Shown here: in pieces, positions 8,775-16,825 of the stretch
How positions within the stretch are numbered: the first letter of the stretch is position 1
How the letters are laid out: each line of letters starts with the position of its first letter
Assembly: GCF_000826105.1 (NCBI RefSeq)
Contig: NZ_CCYK01000007.1
Span: forward strand, 434,001 to 498,000
Direction: 5' to 3'
Source: Pseudomonas massiliensis
GTDB lineage: Bacteria; Pseudomonadota; Gammaproteobacteria; Pseudomonadales; Pseudomonadaceae
DNA length: 64,000 bases
Notes under the pieces: generated by a model
What the model was told of the DNA's origin: nothing
What the model saw: the letters and a program-made list of their open reading frames with translations, nothing else
Database searches by the model: none
Translations under genes and position numbers: made by a program

Positions 8775-10135
8775 GCGCGCACCGCTCCGTCTTTGAGGGC
8801 GGCCAGGGCTTGCACGCGGTCCCGGGTATAGAGGTCAGTCCATTTCAGTGAATTGAAGTCCGACACTTGCTTGGGGTTGTAGGCCGTGCGCTCCAGGCTC
8901 ACCGGCTTGCCCGCCTTGTACACGGCGCGCAGGCAGTCGCGGTCGATCAGGCGGCGCATATCCTCCAGCGGAGAAGCCTCGAAGATCAGCAGGTCAGCCT
9001 GCTGGCCGACGGCAAGCGTGCCAAGCGTGTCGCCGCGCGGCATGCAGCGCGCGCCCACGGCCGTGGCCGCGTGCAAGGCTTCGGCCGGAGTGAAACCCAG
9101 GCGGCTGACCAAGAGCTCGGCCTCGCGCCCATGCCATTCGCCATAAGGGGTGACCGCAAAGCCACTGTCGCTGCCGCAGGCGAAGGGCACCCCGGCCGCC
9201 TTGGCCCGGCGCAGCACCGCGCTGCCCACTTCCAGGGTGCGCTTGCAATAGCCGGCGTAGCCCGTGGTGATGGCCGGGTCGTGGGGCTGGCAGAAGTCCA
9301 CCGTGTTCTGCGGGAAGGTCATGGTGGGGGCCAGGATGCTGCCGCTTTCGAGCATGGCCTCGATGCAGGCATCGTCCATGTAGAACGCGTGGAAGATCAG
9401 GTCCACGCCGGCCTTGGCGGCATACATCACCGCTTCGCGGCCATAGGCATGAGTGGCCACCTTGCAGCCCAGCCGGTGGGCTTCCTCGACCATCTCCCGG
9501 GTTTCGTCGGCGGTGAAGGCGGCGATGATCTCGCCATTGGGCCGGCGATGGGTGCCGTCCATGGCGATCTTGATCAGGTCCACCCCATCCTTGGCCTGGG
9601 TGCGAATCTCCGCTATGGCCTCGCTGCGGCTGGTGACCAGGCGGGCGGTGAAGTACTCGGGCGCGCCCACCCGGCTGGGGAACCAGTCGTTCAGGCTCTG
9701 CCGGTTGGTGATCACGCGGCTGCTGGCGGCCACCCGCGGGCCCTCGAACAAGCCTGCGTTGATGGCGTTGCGCACCGAGATGCTCAACTGGCCGCTGTCA
9801 CCGGGGCAGACCATGCTGGTGACCCCGGCGGCCAGCACATGGCGGGCGAAGAACATGCCGCGCAGGGCGCGGAATTCATCGCTGGTCCAGATATCGATGT
9901 CTTCTTCGCTCTGGGCGTTGCCGAAAGCCAGGTGTGTATGCACGTCCACCAGCCCGGGCATCACGAAGGGCGCGATGCCTTCGACTCGCTGGTCGCCTGG
10001 CCGGGCCACTGGAGCTTCGGCCGTGGGCCCTACGTAGGAGAACAGGCCGTTCTCGATAACCAGGGTCTGGTCTTGGCGAGGGGCAAGGTCGATGCTGTCG
10101 AACAAGGTGTGGCAGCGCAGGTGCAAGGCGGACAT
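8771..10135 (-). CDS. Metal-dependent amidohydrolase (imidazolonepropionase-like family)
   Basis: A 454-residue amidohydrolase-superfamily enzyme. The metal-binding motif is GLVDVHTHLAFG; further ligands lie in KVATHAYG and LIFHAFY, and the catalytic aspartate is in FACGSDSGFAVTP. It belongs with the prolidase/imidazolonepropionase-like amidohydrolases that hydrolyse C-N bonds in cyclic or amide substrates. A clear AAGGGA ribosome site precedes the ATG. It is first in an operon with the GlcG-like gene and is next to a LysR gene transcribed in the same direction. Substrate unknown. Confidence 0.83.
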   Translation of the reverse strand: MSALHLRCHTLFDSIDLAPRQDQTLVIENGLFSYVGPTAEAPVARPGDQRVEGIAPFVMPGLVDVHTHLAFGNAQSEEDIDIWTSDEFRALRGMFFARHVLAAGVTSMVCPGDSGQLSISVRNAINAGLFEGPRVAASSRVITNRQSLNDWFPSRVGAPEYFTARLVTSRSEAIAEIRTQAKDGVDLIKIAMDGTHRRPNGEIIAAFTADETREMVEEAHRLGCKVATHAYGREAVMYAAKAGVDLIFHAFYMDDACIEAMLESGSILAPTMTFPQNTVDFCQPHDPAITTGYAGYCKRTLEVGSAVLRRAKAAGVPFACGSDSGFAVTPYGEWHGREAELLVSRLGFTPAEALHAATAVGARCMPRGDTLGTLAVGQQADLLIFEASPLEDMRRLIDRDCLRAVYKAGKPVSLERTAYNPKQVSDFNSLKWTDLYTRDRVQALAALKDGAVRA

Positions 10136-10208
10136 GGGCCAATCCCTTTCTTGTTATGGAGATGGCCCAACCTAACCAGAGGCGCTCGGCGCCAACAGCA
10201 AAACCCTT

Positions 10209-10224
10209 CGATGGCTAGCCATCG
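10209..10224. promoter_or_regulatory. Perfect 16-bp palindrome upstream of the amidohydrolase gene
   Basis: CGATGGCTAGCCATCG is a perfect palindrome, followed closely by ATCGATGCGATCGAT. It lies in the gap between the LysR stop (10239) and the amidohydrolase start (10135), about 75-90 bases upstream of the latter. It could be an operator for the amidohydrolase-GlcG operon or a stem at the end of the LysR transcript; no T-run follows on the minus strand, so an operator is the better guess. Confidence 0.4.
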
Positions 10225-10238
10225 ATGCGATCGATAGC

Positions 10239-11165
10239 TCAGGCGGCGCGTGCTTCCTGTTCCAGGTCGCCGATGGCCAGGCTGATCTGGTCGCGCAGCC
10301 AGGCGTGCATCGGGTCACCCTCCAGGGTGCGGTGCCAGAGCATGTACTCACCCATTACCGGTATCTTCACCGGCGGCGGCAGCAGGCGCAGCGGCAGGTG
10401 CTCGGCCTGCAGGCGCGCCAGGCGGCTGTGCATGGTCGCTACCCGGTTGGTGCCGACCACCAGGCGCGCCAGGGTATTGAAGTCATTGGTGATCACTTCC
10501 ATGCGCCGGCTCACGCCGTACTGGGCCATGAACCAGTCCTCGATGCTCAGATGGCGCGTGCGCCCGAAGCCGACCGACACATGGCCCAGGCTCAGGTATT
10601 GCTCCAGGGTGAGGTGATCGCCCACCTGATCGTTGCCGGCCCACACCACGCACACATGCTCTTCCTCGAACAGCAGCCGCGACGGATGCTCCGGGAGGAT
10701 ATAGCGCTCAGGCACGATCATCAGGTCGATTTCGCCACGGGCCAGCAGCTCGCCGGAGTTATCCCCAGGGCTGAGCATTTCGAAGGTGATGTTCGGCGCC
10801 TGCTTGTGCAGCTTCTGCAGCACATTGGAAAAGAGCACGCTGATCAGGTAGTCGGACGTCACCAGGCGAAAGTGCCGCTTGCTGGTGGCCGGGTCGAACA
10901 CCGGCTTGCTGGTGATCGACGAGCGGATCTTGAGCAGTACCTCGCGCACTGGCTCGGCCAACTGCAGAGCATAGGGCGTGGGCTGCATCTTGCGCCCGAC
11001 CTGCACCAGCAGTTCGTCATCGAAGTACTCGCGCAGCCGGCCGAGCACGCCACTGGTGGCGGACTGCGTCATGTGCAGGCGTTCGGCGGAGCGGGTGATA
11101 TTGCATTCTTCGAGCAAGACGTCGAGCGCGACCAGGAGGTTCAAATCCAGGTGGTGGAATCGCAT
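10239..11165 (-). CDS. LysR-family transcriptional regulator (NodD-like subgroup)
   Basis: A 308-residue LysR regulator. The start ATG at 11165 opens MRFHHLDLNLLVALDVLL and the helix-turn-helix follows (CNITRSAERLHMTQSATSG). The effector domain keeps VFDPATSKRHFRLVTSDYL, as in NodD-like regulators. The frame is open far upstream, but that part is antisense to the divergent MocR-type gene. It lies just upstream of the amidohydrolase-GlcG operon on the same strand and is the most likely regulator of it. Confidence 0.87.
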   Translation of the reverse strand: MRFHHLDLNLLVALDVLLEECNITRSAERLHMTQSATSGVLGRLREYFDDELLVQVGRKMQPTPYALQLAEPVREVLLKIRSSITSKPVFDPATSKRHFRLVTSDYLISVLFSNVLQKLHKQAPNITFEMLSPGDNSGELLARGEIDLMIVPERYILPEHPSRLLFEEEHVCVVWAGNDQVGDHLTLEQYLSLGHVSVGFGRTRHLSIEDWFMAQYGVSRRMEVITNDFNTLARLVVGTNRVATMHSRLARLQAEHLPLRLLPPPVKIPVMGEYMLWHRTLEGDPMHAWLRDQISLAIGDLEQEARAA

Positions 11166-11354
11166 GGCACGGTCCCTGTGGGTTGTTGTAGTTATTTGGC
11201 CGATACGTTGCGGGCTGGGGGCGGCTTCGTCAAGGGCCGGGGTACAGGCGGCGGGCTGGCGCGTGAGTCTGATTGCTGCTCCAATGCCTGGCATGGCGCA
11301 AGGAAAGGGCCGCCCATAGCCCTGGGATCGCTGGCCCGCCAGCAAGGACACGCA

Positions 11355-12764
11355 ATGTTCCAGATTGACCGCGACAGCAAGACACTGCTGGTAGACCAGG
11401 TTCGCCAGGGCATCCTGGGCGGTATCGAGACCTTCCACTGGGTGCAGGGCTCGCGCCTGCCCTCGGTGCGGGCACTGGCCCGGCAACTGGGCGTGAGCGT
11501 GTTCACCGTGGCCAGCGCCTATGAGGGGCTGGCGGCCCGGCAGGTCATAGAGGCTCGCCCGGGCGCGGGGTATTTCGTGTTGCCGGTGAGAGGCGATGAG
11601 CCTCTTGGCGAGATGGATGAAGCCGTAGGCCCCGCGAACGTGCAGGGCCACTTTCTCTATCGCGCCCTGGACCCTGTCCGGTATGAATTGCCGGTAAGCG
11701 CCGGCTACCTGCCGCCCGACTGGCTGGCCGACGCCGTGCCGCCCACGGTTACCGGGCGGTTGGTGCGTAACGCGCTTGCCAGTAGCAGGCCTGCCCCGGC
11801 CGCCGGCAGCGATGAGCTGCGTGGGGCCATCGCCCGCAGACTGCGCGACCTGCACATCGACGCCAGCAGCCAGCAGGTGGTGATGACCCTGGGCGCGACC
11901 CACGCCCTGTCCATGATCCGCAAGGTCGTGCTGCGGGAAGGGGATTACCTGCTGGCCGAGGACCCCAGTTACCTGCTGCTGCAGCTTAAGTCGATCAAGC
12001 AGCCTGACTTCAATCTCATCACTGTGCCTCGCCTGCGCGACGGGCCAGACATGGACGCCTTCGAAGCGGCGGTGGCCCGCTATCGACCGCGGCTGTTCCT
12101 TACTCAAACCCTGGTGCACAACCCCACCGGCGGCAGCACTTCGCCGAGCAAGGCCCAGCGTATCGTGTCCCTGGCCGAGCGCTACGATTTTCATGTGGTG
12201 GAAGACGACGTCTATGGGCCGCTGGCCTCCCAGCCCACCCCGCGCCTGGCCAGCCTGGACGGCCTGCGCCGCAGCTTCTATGTCAGCAGCTTCAGCAAGG
12301 TACTGAGCCCCGCCTTGCGCGTGGGTTACCTGGTGGCACCCACCGCTTTGGTCGAGCCCTTGGTGGAAGCAAAAATGTGTGACCTGCTGTGCGGCTCGGC
12401 CCTCGATGAAACCCTGGTGACCGATACCCTGCATGCCGGTCGCTACCAGCAGCACCTGATCACGCTCAACCAGCGAGTGATGCGCGCGCGGGCCACGGCG
12501 CGCCAGTGGTTGAGCAAGGCCGGGGTGATCTTCGATGACCGCAGCCCTGACGGGCTTTTTCTCTGGGGCCGGATGCCGGATCACCTCGACCTGCCGAGTA
12601 TGATCGAACAAGCCCACCATGCTGGCATCTTCCTGGCGCCCGGGTCGCTGTTCAGCCATGGCCGGCACTATGACCGGCATCTGCGTTTCAACGTGGCTTA
12701 CTGCAACGTGCCAGCCTTCAAGGCCTTCTTCCAGGCACAGTTGGCGCTGGCTCGCGCCACCTGA
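11355..12764 (+). CDS. MocR-type regulator: GntR helix-turn-helix fused to aminotransferase-like domain
   Basis: A 469-residue fusion protein. Residues 1 to about 75 form a GntR winged helix (GSRLPSVRALARQLGVSVFTVASAYEGL). The rest is a fold-type I PLP-dependent aminotransferase domain, with the cofactor lysine in SSFSKVLSPALRVGYL and the conserved NPTGGSTSP segment. MocR/PdxR proteins use PLP or amino adducts as effectors. It is divergent from a LysR gene and converges on a DMT exporter gene, a common partner of MocR regulators, so control of that exporter is plausible. Confidence 0.87.
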   Translation: MFQIDRDSKTLLVDQVRQGILGGIETFHWVQGSRLPSVRALARQLGVSVFTVASAYEGLAARQVIEARPGAGYFVLPVRGDEPLGEMDEAVGPANVQGHFLYRALDPVRYELPVSAGYLPPDWLADAVPPTVTGRLVRNALASSRPAPAAGSDELRGAIARRLRDLHIDASSQQVVMTLGATHALSMIRKVVLREGDYLLAEDPSYLLLQLKSIKQPDFNLITVPRLRDGPDMDAFEAAVARYRPRLFLTQTLVHNPTGGSTSPSKAQRIVSLAERYDFHVVEDDVYGPLASQPTPRLASLDGLRRSFYVSSFSKVLSPALRVGYLVAPTALVEPLVEAKMCDLLCGSALDETLVTDTLHAGRYQQHLITLNQRVMRARATARQWLSKAGVIFDDRSPDGLFLWGRMPDHLDLPSMIEQAHHAGIFLAPGSLFSHGRHYDRHLRFNVAYCNVPAFKAFFQAQLALARAT

Positions 12765-12799
12765 TGGCCACCTGCGGAAGAGCTTGATGAGGGCTCGGC

Positions 12800-13711
12800 T
12801 CAACAGCGCTTGGCCAGCCACACCAGCAGGATGACCACAGCGCATACCGCCGGAGTGCCCCAGTTCCAGTTTTCACCCATCAGGGCGATGGCGAAGAGGA
12901 AAGTAAAGAACGGCTGCAGCAGTTGCAGCTGGCTGATCCGCTGGATGCCGCCGAGCGCCAGAGCGCGGTTCCAGGAGAAGAACCCCAGCAGGGAGTTGAT
13001 CAGCGCCAGAAACAGCAAGGCCCCCAGGCCCTGGCCGCTGAGCTGGTCGGGGATGGTGGGGGTGTACAGCCAGAGGCTGGCCGGCAGCAGCACCGGCAGG
13101 CTGACCACCAGCGTCCAGCACATTACCTGCCACCCCGGCAGCTCCTTGGACAGCGCGCCGCCCTGGGCATAGCCGAAGCCGGCCAGCAGAACCGCGCCCA
13201 GCAGGGCCAAGTCACCCAGGTAAAGGCCAGACAACGACGTCGTCAGCACCATGTAGCCAGCCACTACCATGAAGCCCAGCCCCGAAACCGACCAGAACGC
13301 CGCCGATGGCCGGGTGCCCGTGATCAGGGTGCCGAAAATGGCCGTGGACAGGGGCAGCGCCGCCAGTACTACGCCGCCATGGCTGACCGGAACGTACTGC
13401 ATGCCCAACGCGGTGAGAATCGGAAACCCGTAAACGATGCCGGTAGAGGTCAGCAGCATGCGCTTGACCTGGGATCGATCAGGCCACTTGGCTCGGCCCA
13501 GCAACAAAAACGGAATGGCGGCCAGCGCCGCCAGTACCGAGCGGAAAAACCCCACCTGCAAAGCGCTCAGCTCGCCCGCAAGCAGCTTGGCCGCGGGCAG
13601 TGTCATGGCGAAGGCCGCGACTGAAACCAGGCCCAGCAGGTACGCCTGGGTGTCCTGGCTACGGGCGTCCGGTTGGGGCGAATGCGAGGTCGCTAGGGTG
13701 GCGTGCGTCAT
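12800..13711 (-). CDS. EamA/DMT-superfamily transporter (10 TM)
   Basis: A 303-residue inner-membrane protein with ten predicted hydrophobic helices in two EamA repeats. The ATG at 13711 has AAGGA upstream and is preferred to an in-frame start 23 codons earlier. RhaT/YdcZ-type DMT proteins export amino acids or other small metabolites. The adjacent convergent MocR regulator suggests an amino acid-related substrate. Direct evidence for substrate is lacking. Confidence 0.83.
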   Translation of the reverse strand: MTHATLATSHSPQPDARSQDTQAYLLGLVSVAAFAMTLPAAKLLAGELSALQVGFFRSVLAALAAIPFLLLGRAKWPDRSQVKRMLLTSTGIVYGFPILTALGMQYVPVSHGGVVLAALPLSTAIFGTLITGTRPSAAFWSVSGLGFMVVAGYMVLTTSLSGLYLGDLALLGAVLLAGFGYAQGGALSKELPGWQVMCWTLVVSLPVLLPASLWLYTPTIPDQLSGQGLGALLFLALINSLLGFFSWNRALALGGIQRISQLQLLQPFFTFLFAIALMGENWNWGTPAVCAVVILLVWLAKRC

Positions 13712-13839
13712 GCTGGCGGTTCCTTCTAAATGCGATGCGCCCCCATATGGGCGCTGTACACAGGGTAAGGCGCGGGTCACAAGGCGTACCTATACAACTG
13801 GCCGGCACAACGCCGAACTGTGCAGGCGGCCGAGCAGGA

Positions 13840-15750
13840 CAGTTGCCACTGCTTCCCAAGTTGAGCATCGACCGCGACGGCGCCGGTGCCCTGGCCGACC
13901 GCATCGTCAACAGTTCCGGAACCGTCCAGAGCGACGGCGACATGCGCCTGGCCGCCAGCACGCTGGAAAACGTGCGCGCGATCCTGACCACCAATGACGC
14001 GGGCACCTACACCGCGAAGGTCAGCGAAATTGCCTGTATCGAAGGCGTCAACGCAGGGGACTGTGGCGGCAAGCGCAACCACGTGTGGGAAATGGTGTTG
14101 CGCAACAAGCTGGAAGTCACCGACGCCAGCGCAGCCTCGGCCATCACCGCAGGTGGCAACCTGGCCGTGAAGGGTGGCGACCTGCTTAACCAGAGCAGCG
14201 TCATTTCCGCCGGTGGCGACTTCACCGCCGACCTCGACAACCTGACCAACAGCGGGGTGGAAACCTCCGATACCGAACGCTCCCGGGTTTTCCGTACTCA
14301 GCGCACGTCCAACGTAGGGCCCTATGCGGCCTTGGCCGATGCGGTAACCGACCCCTATTGGTATGAGAGCAGCGGGTACGACCCTAACAACCTGAGCGGC
14401 CTAGAGGACGCCGTGGCGCGCTTCATCGCCGCCACTGAAACCGAACTGACCCAGTTCAACAGCACACGCACGCTGTCTGGCGGCGACCAAAGCTATGCCG
14501 CCGTGATCCAGGCCGGTGGCGCTGCAAGGGTCAACGCACGCAACAACGTGGACAACAGCGTGGTGCGCGCGGGCTACCACTATGTGGGCAGTGGTACTCG
14601 AACGGATACCACCGCGGCGGGCACCCGTACCGCCACTATCGTGACCCTCAACCCACAGCTGGCCCCGGACCTCGCTCAACAGCAGGTCAACCCCTTGACC
14701 CTGCCCGGATTCACGCTACCCACCGGCCAGAACGGCCTGTTCCGGCTAAGCGGGCAGGGCGGCAGTGCATCTCAGCCGGCGCACAGCCAGGGCGCCCTGC
14801 AAGACTGGACGATTGCAGGGGCCAGTGTGTCCCTGGCCCAACGTGAGCAAGCCCTTCCTGAGGTGGCGGGGAGTAACGTCCAGCTGGGTAACGCGGCACA
14901 AGTGACAGCCAGCAGCGCCCAGTTGGCGGCGGTCACTCGCCAGAATGCAGGCATCACCGGCCAGGCCACTAGCGTCGGCCAACCCGTTGACGGCGGTTCA
15001 GATAACGGCGCCTCCCCTGGCCACCAAGCCAACTCCGGTGGCACGAACGCCGTTGGCAGCCTACCGACCGTGCAAGGCGTGCCCAGCTCAGCGGCACGCC
15101 CTACGGCCAATAAATACCTGATCGAAACCAACCCCGCACTCACCGACCTCAAGCAGTTCATGAGCTCGGACTACCTGCTCGGCAGCCTGGGCTACGACCC
15201 GGACGCCAGCTGGAAGCGACTGGGCGACGGCCTCTACGAGCAACGCCTAGTTCAACAAGCCATCACCGCCCGCACCGGCCAGGCCTTCCTCGACGGGCAA
15301 ACCTCCAATGAGGCGCAGTTCAAGTACCTGATGAACAACGCCATCGCCAGCAAGGAGGCGTTGAATCTTAGGGTGGGCGTAAGCCTCACCTCCGAACAAG
15401 TGGCCGCGCTCACCCACGACATCGTGTGGCTGGAAGACGCGGTGGTGAACGGCGAGCACGTGCTGGTGCCGGTGGTGTACCTGGCCCAGGCCAGCGGCCG
15501 CCTGGGCCCGACCGGCGCCTTGATTGCCGGTAATGATCTAAGCCTGATCGCCGGCAAGAACCTGGACAACGTCGGCACCCTCAAGGCCAGCAACAACCTT
15601 TTGGCCTTGGCGGGTGGCGACCTGGTCAACAGCGGGTTGGTCGAAGCGGGCAACCGACTGCCGAGCAGCGTTTCGAACGGCCGAGCTCGGTGCCGGGTTG
15701 CGGTAGCCTCCACCGCGCCGCTCACCGTGGTGGCCCGCTACGCCTTGTGA
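13840..15750 (+). pseudogene. Internal fragment of a filamentous haemagglutinin/CdiA-like two-partner secreted protein
   Basis: An open frame of about 640 codons whose content is the central part of a FhaB/CdiA-type exoprotein. It contains DNLTNSG, AITAGGNLAVKGGDLLNQS, NLSLIAGKNLDNVGTL-like and ALAGGDLVNSGLVEAGN repeats of the haemagglutinin beta-helix. There is no signal peptide, TPS domain, pretoxin region or C-terminal toxin. Homology stops near 15665 (VEAGNRL) and the frame ends in unrelated residues. The left edge abuts the EamA promoter region. It is a decayed remnant of a contact-dependent inhibition or adhesin gene; no transporter (FhaC/CdiB) is present. Confidence 0.75.
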
Positions 15751-15836
15751 CGGACAGCACCGCCGCGATGGTCGTGGGGGGAGGTGGCTTGCAACTGCCA
15801 AGCTCCCAGCCGCAGACTCCCTCCGTTTTTGTCCGC

Positions 15837-15983
15837 TCACTCACCTCCCAACAACCGATACGCCTCATTCTTCGTTTCACGCGTAAACGGACAGTCACAT
15901 GCTCCGAACATCTCGGCCATGCGGGCCGCCCTTGAACCCGCCAGGGCATCCAGACCCATCAGCACCTGGCAGCGGCTATCTGC
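15837..15983 (-). pseudogene. C-terminal fragment of a second threonine deaminase
   Basis: The last approximately 49 residues of this frame read VLMGLDALAGSRAARM, then CPFTRETKNEAYRLLGG. They align with the C-terminus of the intact IlvA encoded at 16826 (VLMGLEQLPG and CPFTDETENEAYRLFIG). The DNA is similar but clearly diverged, so this is the end of a paralogue, not a recent copy. Upstream of about 15983 the similarity ends abruptly. The fragment is on the same strand as intact ilvA, so brnTA sits between two ilvA 3' ends in direct orientation. Confidence 0.75.
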
Positions 15984-16077
15984 TCTGGAGCCGGATGACG
16001 TCCTTTCATACCAAGTCACCGCTAGCAACATATTCAGCTTGCAGCACTCGAGATAAGTCATAAAGCGCTCGCTATCG

Positions 16078-16099
16078 TGTATGTACAGGCGTACATACA
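16078..16099. promoter_or_regulatory. Perfect inverted repeat, probable BrnA operator
   Basis: TGTATGTAC-AGGC-GTACATACA has two perfect 9-base arms around a four-base spacer and ends ten bases before the brnT start codon. BrnTA-type toxin-antitoxin operons are autorepressed by the ribbon-helix-helix antitoxin BrnA binding palindromes at the promoter. The placement here is exactly as expected. Confidence 0.7.
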
Positions 16100-16108
16100 A
16101 GGTATAGC

Positions 16109-16360
16109 ATGAAGTGTGAGTGGGACGAGGCTAAGAACCAGTCGAATATTCGAAAACATGGCATCGACTTCGCCGACGTGGCTGAAATGTTCAAACATCC
16201 GATGCTTCTTACTCGCGACGATAGGGTGGGATATGGCGAAGACCGTTGGCTCGGTATTGGCTGGTTGACGGCTCTAGTTGCCGTTGTCGTCTATACCGAG
16301 CGCCATGGAAATGTCATCCGCGTCATTTCCGCTCGAAAAGCAACCAAACAGGAGGCTTAG
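16109..16360 (+). CDS. brnT: BrnT-family ribonuclease toxin
   Basis: An 83-residue BrnT-type toxin, a RelE-like RNase that inhibits translation. Characteristic family motifs are WDEAKNQSNIRKHGIDFADVAEMF near the N-terminus, EDRWLGIGWL in the middle and VIRVISARKATKQEA at the end. It is complete. It is the first gene of a two-gene operon with brnA starting five bases after its stop, the standard toxin-first order of this type II system. Flanking sequence is debris of other genes. Confidence 0.9.
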   Translation: MKCEWDEAKNQSNIRKHGIDFADVAEMFKHPMLLTRDDRVGYGEDRWLGIGWLTALVAVVVYTERHGNVIRVISARKATKQEA

Positions 16361-16364
16361 TGTT

Positions 16365-16616
16365 ATGTCGAAAGCATCGGGAACTGACTGGGAGCGTTTG
16401 CAAAGGCTTGGCGATCAGGACCTAAACAAAGATGACATTCCGGAGCTGGGCGATGATTTTTTTCGGCGAGCAGAGCTTCGGGTTCCTGCGAAGCAAGCGG
16501 TGACGATCCGCCTCGACGCGGATGTATTGGAATGGTTCAAGGCCCAAGGCGCTGGCTACCAGACCCGGATCAATCAGCTGCTGCGGCAATACATGCAGGC
16601 TCATCGAGGTTCATAG
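16365..16616 (+). CDS. brnA: BrnA-family antitoxin, ribbon-helix-helix
   Basis: An 83-residue BrnA antitoxin. The C-terminal half holds the ribbon-helix-helix DNA-binding domain with VTIRLDADVLEWFKAQGAGYQTRINQ. The N-terminal part (DKDDIPELGDDFFRRAEL type) wraps BrnT in characterised family members. GGAGG lies upstream of the ATG, inside the end of brnT. It should neutralise BrnT and repress the operon through the palindrome at 16078-16099. Confidence 0.9.
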   Translation: MSKASGTDWERLQRLGDQDLNKDDIPELGDDFFRRAELRVPAKQAVTIRLDADVLEWFKAQGAGYQTRINQLLRQYMQAHRGS

Positions 16617-16701
16617 CCTCGGATATCGTGGAGCGAAGGTCAGAGCGCCCCGGGCCGTTAGGGTCTGTGTGAGAAGTCTTGAGACGAGGGGCAGCCAAGG
16701 C

Positions 16702-16760
16702 GAAAACAGCCGAGCCAGCGACGTTTACGGATTGTAAATGAGCATTTCAAGGCTGTTTTC
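16702..16760. repeat. Nested inverted repeat, possible degenerate IS end or MITE
   Basis: The arms GAAAACAGCC (16702-16711) and GGCTGTTTTC (16751-16760) are perfectly complementary. Inside them lies a smaller inverted repeat TTTAC/GTAAA around 16733-16747. The surrounding 16620-16825 has no credible gene. This resembles transposon-derived debris next to the brnTA operon; the family cannot be named from the sequence alone. Confidence 0.4.
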
Positions 16761-16825
16761 AACGCCTCATCACCAAATATCAAGGCTTTTCACGCCGAAT
16801 CTAGGCCCAGGAAGCCCCGTCAGCT

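Noticed and set aside
10305-11354. Open frame upstream of the MocR-type start
   Set aside because: This part is antisense to the LysR gene at 10239-11165; the GntR domain starts cleanly at 11355.
13600-13839. N-terminal part of the long frame leading into the haemagglutinin fragment
   Set aside because: Antisense to the EamA gene and its promoter; no haemagglutinin similarity before about 13840.
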